DNA of 64,000 nucleotides, taken from assembly GCF_018205975.1 (NCBI RefSeq), contig NZ_CP073577.1, positions 2,046,001 through 2,110,000 on the forward strand, in the 5' to 3' direction. Numbering within the stretch: the stretch's first letter is position 1; every line of letters begins with the position of its first letter. Positions 42,479 through 53,200 of this stretch are shown here, piece after piece. A model generated the notes under the pieces. The model was not told the origin of the DNA, did not search any database, and saw only the letters and a list, made by a program, of their open reading frames with translations. The translations under genes were made by a program, and so were the position numbers. The stretch is from Erythrobacter sp. JK5 (GTDB taxonomy: Bacteria > Pseudomonadota > Alphaproteobacteria > Sphingomonadales > Sphingomonadaceae).

Positions 42479-44509
42479 ATGACGACCCAGAGGCAACCCG
42501 AAGGCGGTGGAAGCGCGTCCGAACATCGCGAGACGCGAATTATCGCCGGTCTCGGCGGTGAGCAGGTCGAATTCCTCGGCATGACCACGCGCGAGGCGAT
42601 CTCCGAACCGTTCGAGGTCGAACTCAAGATCGTGGCGACCTTGAAAGAGATCGATTTCTCGTCGCACCTGGGTGAAAACATCGCGATCGAGATGTCCGAA
42701 GAGAACAAGCCGGTCCGGTTCGTCAACGGCATCCTGACCGAGTCTGTGTTCCTGCGCGAAGAGCTCGACGGCTATTATTACAGCCTGACGCTTCACCCGT
42801 TCACCCATTTCATGGACAGCCAGCACGGCTTCGCGATCTATCAGGAGCAGTCGGTCGTAGACATCATAAAGGACGTGTTTCAGCGCGCCGGCATGAGCAC
42901 TGGCGACTACGATCTGCGCCTCGCCGGCTCCTACCCGCAATACGAATACTGCGTGCAATACGCCGAAAGCGACTTCAATTTCATCTCGCGGCTGATGGAA
43001 CAGGAAGGGCTCTACTACTGGTTCGAGCATAGCGATTCCAAGCACGTCATGGTCATCTGCGACAAGGCCAGCAAGCACAAGGCCGGCAAGGTCGAGACCC
43101 TGACCTTCAATCCATCCGCAACCTCGACCCTGTCGTATCGCGTCGGCGAAGGACTGGGTGGCCAGCACATACTCGAAGCCTGGACCGAGCGGGTCTCCAG
43201 CTCGGGGCACGAACGCGTTTCCCTGCGCGACTATGATTTCAAGAAACCGGACAAGGCAGTCGACGGGACGGCGACCGACAAGAAGCAGCACCCGCACGAC
43301 TCCAAGGAATTTTACGATTACCCGGGGCGTTTTATCGAGGAGAACGAAGCCAAGCGGTACAGCCAGGTGCGGCTCGAGGAATTCCGTGCGCTGCGCCGGA
43401 CCTTCACCGGCCAGACCAGCGCAAAGGGCATTTGCGCGGGCGACACGGTCAAGATCGACAACCACCCGACCGACTGGTTCAACGGCGAATTCCTGATCAT
43501 CTCGACCTTCCATTCGCTGCGTTCGCAAGGGTACCATTCGGGCACCGGCAATCGCGATCACGACACGGTCAATTTCATCGCCATCCCGGCCGAGACGCAG
43601 TATCGGGCGCGGCGCCTGACGCCCAAGCCGCGCGTGATCGGAGTCGAGTCGGCGATCGTCACCGGCCCGGCCGGCGAATCGATCTACACCGACGAATACG
43701 GCAGGATCAAAGTGCGCTTCCACTGGGACCGCGCCCAGACGCAGGACGAACAATCGACCTGCTGGATTCGCGTGTCGCAGACCGGTGGTCTCGGCAACGT
43801 GATCCTCCCGCGCGTCGGCCACGAAGTGCTGGTCGATTTCCTCCACGGCGATCCCGACCAGCCGGTGATCACCGGGCGCGTGTTCAACCAGGAGCACATG
43901 CCGGTCTACGATCTCCCCGCGAACAAGACCCGCGCGCTGTGGCGGACGCTGTCCTATGGCAACATGAATCCGTCCTACCCGCAGGCCGAGAAGCTCGACA
44001 CCGGCGAACCGAAGGCCAACGAGATCCGGTTCGAGGACAAGGGCGGAGAGGAAGAAATCTTCGTCCATGCCGAGCGCGATATGAACGTCCGCGTCCGCTA
44101 CGACATGACCCGGCACGTGGGGCACAACGAAGAGATCAAGGTCTTTTACGACAGCGATCGCTACGTGAAGAACGACGAGAAGGAAAAGATCGACGGCAAC
44201 CGCGAATACGAACTGAAGAAGAACGAAAAGAACACCATCACCGAGGGCAGTCGCACCACCACGATCAACAAGGGCGACGACACGCTCACGGTCGACATGG
44301 GGAACATTTCGATCAAGGCCAGCATGGGCAAGATCAAGATCGAGGCCTTTCAGGAGATCGAGCTCAAGGTCGGGAAGAGTTCGCTCAAGCTCACCCAGAC
44401 CAATCTCGATGGCAAAGCGCTCATGGCGAATTTCAAGGGCGACGCGATGACAGAGGTTTCCGCAGGTGGCATTTTGACCGAAAAGGGCGCGCTGATTAAG
44501 ATCAATTAG
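42479..44509 (+). CDS. vgrG: T6SS spike protein VgrG (TssI)
   Basis: A 676-residue protein. It has the gp27-like beta-barrels (TREAISEPFEVELKIVAT, ILTESVFLREELDGYYYSLT) and YCVQYAESDFNFISRLMEQE. The gp5 OB fold carries ESIYTDEYGRIKVRFHWDR and VLVDFLHGDPDQPVITGRVF. A needle-like beta-prism (charged repeats) ends the chain. There is no C-terminal effector extension. The start ATG 42479 has GGAG 6 bases upstream; an in-frame ATG at 42467 lacks one. It punctures target cells with a PAAR tip. Confidence 0.94.
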   Translation: MTTQRQPEGGGSASEHRETRIIAGLGGEQVEFLGMTTREAISEPFEVELKIVATLKEIDFSSHLGENIAIEMSEENKPVRFVNGILTESVFLREELDGYYYSLTLHPFTHFMDSQHGFAIYQEQSVVDIIKDVFQRAGMSTGDYDLRLAGSYPQYEYCVQYAESDFNFISRLMEQEGLYYWFEHSDSKHVMVICDKASKHKAGKVETLTFNPSATSTLSYRVGEGLGGQHILEAWTERVSSSGHERVSLRDYDFKKPDKAVDGTATDKKQHPHDSKEFYDYPGRFIEENEAKRYSQVRLEEFRALRRTFTGQTSAKGICAGDTVKIDNHPTDWFNGEFLIISTFHSLRSQGYHSGTGNRDHDTVNFIAIPAETQYRARRLTPKPRVIGVESAIVTGPAGESIYTDEYGRIKVRFHWDRAQTQDEQSTCWIRVSQTGGLGNVILPRVGHEVLVDFLHGDPDQPVITGRVFNQEHMPVYDLPANKTRALWRTLSYGNMNPSYPQAEKLDTGEPKANEIRFEDKGGEEEIFVHAERDMNVRVRYDMTRHVGHNEEIKVFYDSDRYVKNDEKEKIDGNREYELKKNEKNTITEGSRTTTINKGDDTLTVDMGNISIKASMGKIKIEAFQEIELKVGKSSLKLTQTNLDGKALMANFKGDAMTEVSAGGILTEKGALIKIN

Positions 44510-44570
44510 GGCGGTTGCTGGATAGGGGGCATATGCCGGGGATACGACCAGCATCACGGCGGGAACGATC

Positions 44571-45146
44571 ATGACCGAGTGGACCATCGTCTTGTGGAGC
44601 GCCGCGCGCCAGATTGCCGAAGAGGCAAACCTGCCGCGGTCGGCCTGGCCCGACGACGACGTCGCGCCGCAGGATTTCTTCAGCAGCCTGCGCAAGGGCA
44701 ACGATCCGGTCATGGCGCTTGCCTACGCCGCGGCCGCCCTGCCCAAGCTGGAGGCGATCGACTGGGCCCTGCATGCCTTGCCCGACCTCGACGAAGCCGA
44801 CCCCGATTACGCGCGCCGTCGCCTGCTGCGCGATGCCGCGTATCGCTGGGTTGGCGAACCCGACGACGACAACCGCCGCGCCATGTACGACCTCGCCGAT
44901 GCCTCGAGCGGCGAATGGCCCGAAACGCTGATCGGTCTCGCGATCTTCTTTTCGGGCGGCTCGATCGGGCCCGAGGAAAACAGCCCGGTCACCGTCGACG
45001 CCAATATCTGCGCCAGCCTGATCGGCGGGGCGCTGCAAGCGGCCATGGCGGAATACATCCGGAGCCACCCCGAATTCGCGTCCCGGGCGCTCGATCTGGC
45101 GGACAAGGTCGCGAGCCGCGGTCGCGAGGCACTTGCCACGACATGA
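44571..45146 (+). CDS. T6SS-linked hypothetical protein
   Basis: A 191-residue helical protein (FFSSLRKGNDPVMALAYAAA, RRRLLRDAAYRWVGEPDDDN, then FFSGGSIGPEENSPVTVDAN). It belongs to a group of small proteins often encoded between VgrG and the FHA gene in T6SS loci (DUF6931-type, from memory; not verified). No membrane segment. Its stop overlaps the ATG of TagH (ATGA), so it probably acts with TagH. Function unknown. Confidence 0.7.
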   Translation: MTEWTIVLWSAARQIAEEANLPRSAWPDDDVAPQDFFSSLRKGNDPVMALAYAAAALPKLEAIDWALHALPDLDEADPDYARRRLLRDAAYRWVGEPDDDNRRAMYDLADASSGEWPETLIGLAIFFSGGSIGPEENSPVTVDANICASLIGGALQAAMAEYIRSHPEFASRALDLADKVASRGREALATT

Positions 45147-46813
45147 CGCTGACTCTCAGAATCGTGAATCGAACGGCGCTGGAAAACGGCAGCCCGACCG
45201 AACTGGTGCTGCGCGATCGCGGTGCCATCATCGGACGCTCGATGACCTGCGAATGGTCGCTGCCCGACGATACCCGGACGCTTTCCGGTCGGCACTGCGA
45301 AATCCAGTACCGCCAGGACGACTATTTCCTGATCGACGACAGCACCAACGGCACCTTTCTGGGCGACTCGGCCGAACGGATCGCCGGTGCGCACAAGATC
45401 GGCCCGGGCGAGCGCTTCAGGCTGGGACCCTACATCATCGAGGCGCGCCTGTCCGGCCCGGCGCTCGAGCGGTATCGCAGCGCCGAGGCAGCGGTAGAGG
45501 AATCGCGCAAGGGCCCCGAGTTTCTCGGATGGGACGATGTCCCCGGCACGCGCCCTTCCGCCCAGAAACCCGCCCCGCAGGAATTCGCCGCCGATGGCGG
45601 CTGGGAAATGCCCGGCGCAGCGCGGGAACGCTCTTCGGGGTGGTCCGAAGACGACAGCAAATCGACCCACGAACCGAGCGCCGACGACATCTTCGATACG
45701 TTTGCCGGGTCGAACAAGGTCGACTGGTCGAACGCCTCGTGGACGGTCGATCCTAAATTCGATCCCTTCGCCGTCGGACCCGATACCGAAGGCGGCGGGT
45801 TCGCCCCGCTGGCCCCGCAGAAACCGCCGCCGGACGACGGGTTCGCTCCGATCGAACCGGGCATACGCGGACATGACAACAGCAGCGGCGACTTTCCGGA
45901 ACCGAGCCGCGATCCATTCGGCGGACCGCTCAATCCGGGCGAACAGGCCGCAACGGCTTCGGACCCGTTCGGAGGGCCGCTCGACGGCGGGGCGCAACCG
46001 GCTCCCGCCTCCGACCCGTTCGGCGGTCCGTTGGGCGGAGAATCCGCGCAGCCGACCGGCAAGGACCCGTTCGGCGGGCCGCTCAATGGCGCGCCTCCAG
46101 ACGATCCCCCGGCACCGCTGCCGGATCTCGACACGACCGTCCCGCCGCGCAGCCCGCAGGACCCCGTAGCGCAGCAGGCCGCTCCGCCGCAGGAGCCACA
46201 GGCAGCACCGGTCGCAGCGCCCCCGTCCGTCCCGCCCGACGCGGTCTATGCCGCGCTGCTCGGGGCGATCGGCGTGCCTTCGAACCAGGTCGAAACCAGC
46301 CCTGACGAGGCCGCGGCGAAAGCGGGCCGGATGCTGCGCCATCTGCTCGCCGGACTGATGATCCTGCTCGAAGCGCGGGCCAGGGCCAAGGACGAGATGG
46401 GCGCGAGCGCCACGCAATTGCGTTTCGACGGCAACAACCCGCTGAAATTCGCCCGCAATGTCGACCAGGCCCTGCAGATGATGCTCAACCCCAAGCTGCG
46501 CGGCTATATGGAAGCCGAGCAGGCGATCGAGGATTCGTACCGCGATCTCCAGGCGCATCAGATCGCCACGCTGAAGGCAATGCAGGGGGCGCTGCGCGAG
46601 ACGATCAACCGCTTTTCGCCCGCCGCGATCAGCGAGCGTACCGAAAGCAGCGGATTGCTCGCCAAGGTGCTGCCGGGCCAGCGCGAGGCGGCGCTGTGGA
46701 AGGCCTATGAGAAGCAGTTCAGCGGCGTGGCGCAGGGATCGGCCGAGGCGTTTCTCGAAGTCTTTTCGAAAGAATTCCGCAAGGCGTACGAAGACGCCGT
46801 CAACACCGATTGA
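45143..46813 (+). CDS. tagH: T6SS FHA-domain protein TagH
   Basis: A 556-residue protein. The N-terminal FHA domain (about 20-95) has GRSMTCEWSLPD, SGRHCEI and STNGTFLG. A disordered Pro/Asp/Ala-rich linker includes four DPFGGPL repeats between about 255 and 320. A C-terminal T6SS-FHA domain (about 365-556) contains ARNVDQALQMMLNPKLRGYM and the conserved end EAFLEVFSKEFRKAYED. In known systems it binds the phosphothreonine made by PpkA and permits assembly. Its end is 12 bases from that of PpkA (convergent). Confidence 0.9.
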   Translation: MTLTLRIVNRTALENGSPTELVLRDRGAIIGRSMTCEWSLPDDTRTLSGRHCEIQYRQDDYFLIDDSTNGTFLGDSAERIAGAHKIGPGERFRLGPYIIEARLSGPALERYRSAEAAVEESRKGPEFLGWDDVPGTRPSAQKPAPQEFAADGGWEMPGAARERSSGWSEDDSKSTHEPSADDIFDTFAGSNKVDWSNASWTVDPKFDPFAVGPDTEGGGFAPLAPQKPPPDDGFAPIEPGIRGHDNSSGDFPEPSRDPFGGPLNPGEQAATASDPFGGPLDGGAQPAPASDPFGGPLGGESAQPTGKDPFGGPLNGAPPDDPPAPLPDLDTTVPPRSPQDPVAQQAAPPQEPQAAPVAAPPSVPPDAVYAALLGAIGVPSNQVETSPDEAAAKAGRMLRHLLAGLMILLEARARAKDEMGASATQLRFDGNNPLKFARNVDQALQMMLNPKLRGYMEAEQAIEDSYRDLQAHQIATLKAMQGALRETINRFSPAAISERTESSGLLAKVLPGQREAALWKAYEKQFSGVAQGSAEAFLEVFSKEFRKAYEDAVNTD

Positions 46814-46825
46814 GCGGCGCTGCGA

Positions 46826-49057
46826 TCAGTCGGCCTGCTGGTCCTCTACCGAGAACCACACCGCATCGGCTTTCCACCCATTGGCCTGCGCGCTCTGGCG
46901 GAACCGGGTGGCCCAGGCCTCGTCGAATTCGGTTCCGCGCCCGACCAGATCGCCCGGCAAGGCCGATCCGCCGGTCAGCACGATTGCGCCATAGCTCTGC
47001 TTTCCGCTGCCCTCGAATGTAAGCGCGAAGGGCAACACGAATCCGCGCTCGGTCTTGTTGCCCTGCATCTGGTTCGCCAGCCCTTCGAGCGAAGCCCGCG
47101 TCGGCTCGAGCGCTTCGATCCCGTCGGCGGTGTTCCAGCCGAGGAAGGCAACTTCCTCGTTGGCCCCGAGATTGTCGATGCGGATCACGACCCGCGCATA
47201 ATTCTGCTCTTCGAGTGACGACCCGTCGGCCAGTGTGATCGCCTGGCGTTTGGCTTCGTAGACGTCCTGCGGGGTCGAAATCAGCGGCTGCGGACTGCGC
47301 ACTTCGCGCAGCGCGTCGAGCGCCGCACAGTTTTCCGCCGTGAACCGCACCACATCGCTGAGGTCGATCGAAAACGAGGAAGCACCCGCACCTTCCAATG
47401 CATTGAGCAGGCTAGTCTGTGCGGCTGCAGGATTGGCTGCACCGCCAACGAACCGCGCGGTGTTCCCGCTCGATCCGTCATAGGTGAGCCACGCGCACTC
47501 GATCCCGTCGATCGCCCGCTGCGCAAGCTGTTCGAACTGCGGACTGCCGAGCGCGATCGCGGCGCCTTGCGCACCCGCCTGCCCTTGCCCGGTGCCTGCG
47601 CCCTGGGCGGTGCCATCGCTGGGCGGTGGCACATCGCCTCCGCCGAGGTTGGCCACCACCACGATCCCGACGACCGCCAGCAACACCGCCGCAACCCCGC
47701 CCCCGATCAGAGCCACGCGGTTCTGCGCGATGCCATCGGGCAGGGCCCCCTTGAGCGATCCGATCATTCCGGCGAGCGCACCGCCCGTCGGCTTTCCTTC
47801 CCCGTCGGATCCGGCGCCATCCGGCTTGAACCGGGTCGCATCGCCGGCAGCAGAGAGCGGTTCGAAGCCGGTCGCCGCCGCGTCGCCCGATGCCTCGCGC
47901 AGCCGTAGGTTGAACTCCGCCATCGATTGCGGCCGATTGGCCGGATCGGGTTGCAGCGCCATCTCGAACGCGGCGTGAAAGCGCGGCGAGAGGTCCGACA
48001 GGTCCGGCACCGACTGGCGCTTGCGCACAGCGTCAGACAGCGATCCGCCCATGTCCGAAGGTTTTCCCGCCGCCAGCGCACGCAGGGTCAGCGCGAGGCT
48101 GTAGATATCCGACCACGGCCCGACATTGCGATCGTATTCGCCGAGCTGTTCGGGGGCGACATACTTGAGCTTGCCCGCAAACCCGTCGCCCACGATCGTC
48201 GCGCCGCTATCGGTCGCGTCCTTGGCGATCCCGAAATCGATGATCTTGGGCCGCGCCGGATCGCCTTCGGCCAACAGGATGTTGTCCGGGGCAATGTCGC
48301 GGTGGATCGCGCCGAGGCTGTGCGCAGTGCCGAGACCAGCCGCGAGCTTCTGCGCGAGGTCGGCGAATTCGTCGTCGGTCAGCTTGATCGAGCCGAGCCG
48401 GTCTTCGAGACTCGGCCCGTCGATGAATTCGGTCACCAGGTAGGGACGCCCACGATCGTCGCGCGCGGCCATGCGGTACGGCACGATTGCTTCGTGATGC
48501 AGCCGCGTGAGCATTTCGGATTCTTTGGCGAACATCGCCGCGACCAGCTCATCCTGCGCCATATGCGGCAGCATGACCTTGATCGCCACCCGCTCGGAAA
48601 GCTGGTGGACATTGCGTGCCTCGTAGACTTCGCCCATCCCGCCGCGCGCCAGAAACCGCTCGATCCGGTAAATGCCGTTGAGCACGTCGCCCTTGGTGAA
48701 TTGCTGATCGCCTCGCGGCCCTGCAGGCGCGGGTGGAGGCGGCGCAGGGGAGGGCGCGGGCGCTGGGGGCGGAGGCGATGTCGGGGGCGGTGACGAAGCG
48801 GGCGGAACGGAGGGCCGGATCTCGGTCGGTTCGTGACCCGCAGCGGGCGGAGGCGGCGACGGCCGGATCTCGGTCGGCTCGTGACCGGCACCAGGATCAG
48901 GGACCGGCTCGGAAGGCGGCTCGGGCGACGATTCGTCCGTGACATCGGGCGCGTCCGACGGCTCGGGCGGCGGCTTCTTGCCACCCCCGTCAGCCTTCCC
49001 GCCACCACCCTTCGGCTGGTAGACGGTGCGATCATCATCGCCGGTGTCGTCGCCCAT
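46826..49057 (-). CDS. ppkA: T6SS Ser/Thr kinase PpkA
   Basis: A 743-residue protein. A Pro-rich N-terminus (about 1-130) contains two EPTEIRPS repeats. The kinase domain (about 135-400) shows LARGGMGEVYEA, VAIKVMLP, IHRDIAPDNILL, IIDFGIAKD and YVAPEQ. A transmembrane helix (VALIGGGVAAVLLAVVGIVV) is followed by a periplasmic domain (about 505-743) that may sense contact or stress. It is encoded with PppA and TagF and is expected to phosphorylate TagH or TssL. Confidence 0.9.
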   Translation of the reverse strand: MGDDTGDDDRTVYQPKGGGGKADGGGKKPPPEPSDAPDVTDESSPEPPSEPVPDPGAGHEPTEIRPSPPPPAAGHEPTEIRPSVPPASSPPPTSPPPPAPAPSPAPPPPAPAGPRGDQQFTKGDVLNGIYRIERFLARGGMGEVYEARNVHQLSERVAIKVMLPHMAQDELVAAMFAKESEMLTRLHHEAIVPYRMAARDDRGRPYLVTEFIDGPSLEDRLGSIKLTDDEFADLAQKLAAGLGTAHSLGAIHRDIAPDNILLAEGDPARPKIIDFGIAKDATDSGATIVGDGFAGKLKYVAPEQLGEYDRNVGPWSDIYSLALTLRALAAGKPSDMGGSLSDAVRKRQSVPDLSDLSPRFHAAFEMALQPDPANRPQSMAEFNLRLREASGDAAATGFEPLSAAGDATRFKPDGAGSDGEGKPTGGALAGMIGSLKGALPDGIAQNRVALIGGGVAAVLLAVVGIVVVANLGGGDVPPPSDGTAQGAGTGQGQAGAQGAAIALGSPQFEQLAQRAIDGIECAWLTYDGSSGNTARFVGGAANPAAAQTSLLNALEGAGASSFSIDLSDVVRFTAENCAALDALREVRSPQPLISTPQDVYEAKRQAITLADGSSLEEQNYARVVIRIDNLGANEEVAFLGWNTADGIEALEPTRASLEGLANQMQGNKTERGFVLPFALTFEGSGKQSYGAIVLTGGSALPGDLVGRGTEFDEAWATRFRQSAQANGWKADAVWFSVEDQQAD

Positions 49058-49785
49058 CAATCGATACTTCCGATTTCGACCACGATTGCGGTCACATTGT
49101 CCGGTGCGCCTTTGGCATGCGCGCGCGCGATCAATTCGTCCACCGCCTGCTGCGGATCGGGCAGCGCCATCAACCTCCGGATATCGTCTTCGGGCACCGG
49201 CCCGCTCAAGCCGTCGCTGCACAGCAGGAAGCGATCGCCGGGTTCGGCCTCGTCCTGCACGATATCGACCTGAACCTCGGGTTCGACACCGAGCGCGCGA
49301 GTGAGCACATGCGACATCGGGTGCCCTTTGGCATCGGCCGGCGAGAGGATTCCCTGATCGAGCAGGTCCTGCACATGGGTGTGATCAACCGTCAGCTGGA
49401 ACAGCCCGCCCTGCCGGAAGATGTAGGCGCGGCTGTCTCCGACCCACACAATCGCGAACCGGCGGTCGCGCAGCACCAGCCCCACTGCAGTGGTTCCCAT
49501 TTTCGAAACCGCCTGCTGCTCGGCCAGCTGCGCCAGCGACGCGTTCACATTGTGGACCTGATCGGCAACCCGCGTCACCGCGTGTTCGAAATCGGGCGGC
49601 GCAACGAACGTTTCGAAGGCCGCTGCCGCTGTCTGCGAGGCCAGCGCGCCGTTTTCGTGCCCGCCCATTCCGTCGAACACCAGCCACAGCCCGCTCGCAT
49701 CGTTGAGGTAGTACGAATCCTCGTTGTGCGGACGCACGAGGCCGGGATCGCTCCGGCCAAAGCTCTTGAAGGCATAATCGATCAC
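49057..49785 (-). CDS. pppA: T6SS PP2C-type phosphatase PppA
   Basis: A 242-residue protein with PP2C metal motifs: RPHNEDSYYL, VFDGMGGHENG, VWVGDSRAYI, LCSDGLSGPV and the end DNVTAIVVEI. It antagonises PpkA. GTG 49785 overlaps the TagF stop (GTGA). The stop shares a base with the ATG of PpkA (TGATG). All three are thus translationally coupled. Confidence 0.92.
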   Translation of the reverse strand: MIDYAFKSFGRSDPGLVRPHNEDSYYLNDASGLWLVFDGMGGHENGALASQTAAAAFETFVAPPDFEHAVTRVADQVHNVNASLAQLAEQQAVSKMGTTAVGLVLRDRRFAIVWVGDSRAYIFRQGGLFQLTVDHTHVQDLLDQGILSPADAKGHPMSHVLTRALGVEPEVQVDIVQDEAEPGDRFLLCSDGLSGPVPEDDIRRLMALPDPQQAVDELIARAHAKGAPDNVTAIVVEIGSID

Positions 49786-50279
49786 GCGAAATGCTCCCGC
49801 ACCTGTGCCCACGACGCAACGGCAGATGGCGAAGGAAGGCGCGGGTCGGCGCCCTCGGGCAGGAACCAGTCTTCGCCGCCGTTGTGCAAGACCGCACCAT
49901 CTCGCTCGATCCCCGCGAGGGTTTCGTGCAGCCGATCCCCATCGCTGCGTGCCTCGAGCGCCTCGATCAGCGCATCGTAGATCGCTTGGGTGCGCATCTG
50001 TACCGGACAGATCGCGAGGATCGGAAACAGGCGTCCAACCGCGTCGACGCTCGGCATCAGCACCGCGTTCGCCCCCGCCCCCTCGAACAGCCACGGCGCA
50101 GCACATTCGTACGCCTCGCCGAAATCATCGCCGAGCTGCGTGCGGCCGAGATCGAGCCAGTCGCTCATCCAGCGATCGAGCGGGCCGCGCAACGCATGGC
50201 CGATCCCGCGGGCAAGGAAGTCGCCGTGGCCCGGAATCTTTCCGATTATCGCGGGGAGATCGATCGCGCTCCGGATCAC
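49782..50279 (-). CDS. tagF: T6SS regulator TagF (ImpM)
   Basis: A 165-residue protein with the TagF motif GKIPGHGDFLARG near the N-terminus and LDRWMSDWL. It overlaps both neighbours by 4 bases (GTGA at TssM and PppA), in one coupled unit. In other bacteria TagF represses the T6SS post-translationally through FHA, so phosphorylation relieves it. Here it sits in the same operon as PpkA and PppA. Confidence 0.9.
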   Translation of the reverse strand: MIRSAIDLPAIIGKIPGHGDFLARGIGHALRGPLDRWMSDWLDLGRTQLGDDFGEAYECAAPWLFEGAGANAVLMPSVDAVGRLFPILAICPVQMRTQAIYDALIEALEARSDGDRLHETLAGIERDGAVLHNGGEDWFLPEGADPRLPSPSAVASWAQVREHFA

Positions 50280-53200
50280 AGCTTCTGCGGACACTGCACC
50301 GACCACAGGCCGCCTCCGCTGAACGGATTCAGGTCCTCCGGAAACGAAACCACGAATTTCGCCCGTCCCGGCCCCGGGTTGAAGACCGCTTCGATCTCGG
50401 TCTCCGAAAGGTTGCTGATCCGCGCCCGGTCGAACATGCGAAACAACGACCAGGGCCCCTTCTTGGTGTCGCGAAAAATCACCGATTCGATCGGATCGAG
50501 TCCCTCGATCCCCTGGTTTTCGTAGATCTTGATTTCCGACGATTGCACCATCCCGCCACCCAGTTGCCAAACGATCTGGTTGGTCGAATTCCCGTCGAGA
50601 TCGAATTGCAGCGGGATCCCGCCGGTAATGAGTTCGACGCGGCTGACCTTGGCACCGAGATCGGACAGCTCGATGCCCAGCGGCAGCCCCTCGCTCAGCG
50701 CGCTGGAGAGTGCAGCGGCCTTCTGGAAGTTGCCGGGAGCGGCGGGATTGAACTCGGCTGTCACAGGATCCTGGCTGTTCCAGCGCCAGTAATCACCGTC
50801 GCGATCGAGATACGGACCGAGCCTGGCACTGACGAACTGGGTCACCTGGCCGCCGGCACCGAATGCCCCGCGAACGTCACCGACGCTGGCGTCGGCGGCA
50901 GAACTTCCATTGAAAGGATACTTGCCTTCGACCGCAGCCTCGCACGAAGGCGCCACGGTCTCGGCGTAGTACTGGGATGCCTGCGTGGTGAGCGTCTGGT
51001 CGCCTGCGCTTTCCCCGCCTTCGGCGACCTTCTGTGCGAAATTCTGAACCAGGTCGGGCACTTCGAGCGCGGCCACTTCCAGCGGAGCGATGGCTTGCGC
51101 GATCGCGGCGGCGGGGCTGTCGGAGGTCCGCGAACGCTGCGCCTCGCGCACCCGGGTGAAGGTTTGGCGCACGATATCGATAAACGCGTCGATCTCGCCC
51201 GGTTCCTCGCCATCTCCAACCCACGCGTTGACCTCGCTGAAGTGCTGGGCGATCTGGGCGTCGGCGGTCAGTCCGCGCGCCGCGTTGGACGCGCCACCGA
51301 GCCGCGTGGCGACCCGCGCAAAGCGGTTGCGGTTGACCCGTTCTTCGAGCATGCGCCCGCCCTCTTCCTCGAGCGAGTTGTCGAACGTCGTGTTCTTGCG
51401 GACTTCTTCCAGCACCAACTTGAGCGGGGAAACACCCTTGGTGAAGGCGCTGAACGCGCGCGGATCGTTGAAGTAGTCCGCCGCCTTGAGCGAATCGATA
51501 ACCTTCTGCCACTGTTCGATATATTCGTTGGCATAGGCACCGGCGATGCCGCCATCGAGGTTGCCGAGCTCGCGCTGGATGCTCGCGGTTTCGGAATCCT
51601 CGCCCAGCACCCACAGCTCATCGCGCAGATCCCGCCCGATCAGTTCCTTTTGCAGGCGGTAGGCATTGAAGCCTTCGAGCGTGAAGAAGTACGGGACATT
51701 GAGCGCCATCACTTCTTCGGGATTGGCAAAGGCGGCTGCATCGCCGGGCTGGAGGATGTCGCCCATCATCCAGTCCTTGGACGGATCGGCCGCCTTCGCC
51801 CGCATGATGATGTAGGCACGCTGGGCGAGGCTCATCGTACCCACGCTGGCGCGCGAAGCGGCAACCAGATCGGCGTCGAGCGGCGCACGCTGTCCGGCCC
51901 AGCTCTGCGAAATCTTGGGATCCTCGACCAGCGCCTGCAAATGGTTGCCGAGCCGGGTCCGCAGTCCTTCGTACTCGGCTCCGGGATATTGTTCGTAAGC
52001 CCAGTCGCGGCCTAGATATTCGGTCACGGCCTCGCCGTCGATCTGGCCCTGGGGAGCGGCCCCGCCCAGCATCAGATAGACCTTGAGCGGTTCGTAAAGC
52101 GCAACCGGATTGTTCATTTCCTGCTGCATCTTTTCTTCGAGCCGCAGGAACACGCGCGGCAACAAGATGCGCCTCAGCGCTGTGCGATATGCCTCTTCGT
52201 TGCGGCGGCTCAGGCCCCACTGGAACAGGCCCCAGCGCATCCACAGCGAAGGGCTGCCCTGCTGCCGCGCGGCATAGCCTTCGGGCAGGTTGCGCAGCTG
52301 GTCGAGCAGCGGAACGAGCTGTTCGAGCGGAGTGTCGCTGCCGCCGACCCGGACCAGATCGGCGCGCATCGCATCGCGCTCCTGTTCGATCTCCGCCGCG
52401 GCGATCTCGGTCTGGTTCTGGAAGTCGCGATTGCCGAAGAAGCTGACCGTCCAGAGAGCGATCGCAAGCAGGCTCAGCGCCGCGATTCCGCCGACCATCG
52501 CGGTCAGCCGGATCTGGCGTTTGCGAACTAGCGCCGGATCGGACACCGGCAGGCCCGCTTCGCCAAAGGCCACATCGGTGAGCAAGCGGTTGAGGAAGTA
52601 GGCCTTTCCGCCTTCGCGGTTCGCCGCGTCGTCGCGGCTGTAGGCCTGCGATACCCCTTCGAGAATCCGGTCGATCGCGCTCCCGTCCTGGGTCCCGGAC
52701 GTCAGGTAGAAACCGCGCAAGACGCCGCTCGGCCGATCCTCGTTGATGAATGCGCCTTCGACCAGCCGATGCAGTGCCGGTCGTAAAGCGTGGACCTGTC
52801 CCGGAAATCCGAGAATGAGCCCGCGCCTGCGCATGTCCTTCTCGTCCTCGAGCCGTTTGGGCATGCGCGCGGCCAGATCGTTGGCGAACTGATCGAACGC
52901 GCTGGTCACATCCTCCGAAGACACCCGCCTTTGCGGCCAGTCGAACGTGTGCCCGACCACGGCGCGGCGTCCATCGACGTCGAGATCGCCGAAAAACTCG
53001 GTCAACCCGGCGAGCAGATCGCTCTTCGTGATGAGCAGGTAGACCGGCAATTCAGTCTCCAGCGTCTCGCGGATTTCACGCAGTCGCCGCCTGACGATCG
53101 CCGCGTGCTCGTCGATCACCCGCACGTCTCCGCGCAACAGGTCGTCCGCCGGAATCGCGACGAACACCCCGTTGACCGGCTCGAACGGACGATGCTTCTT

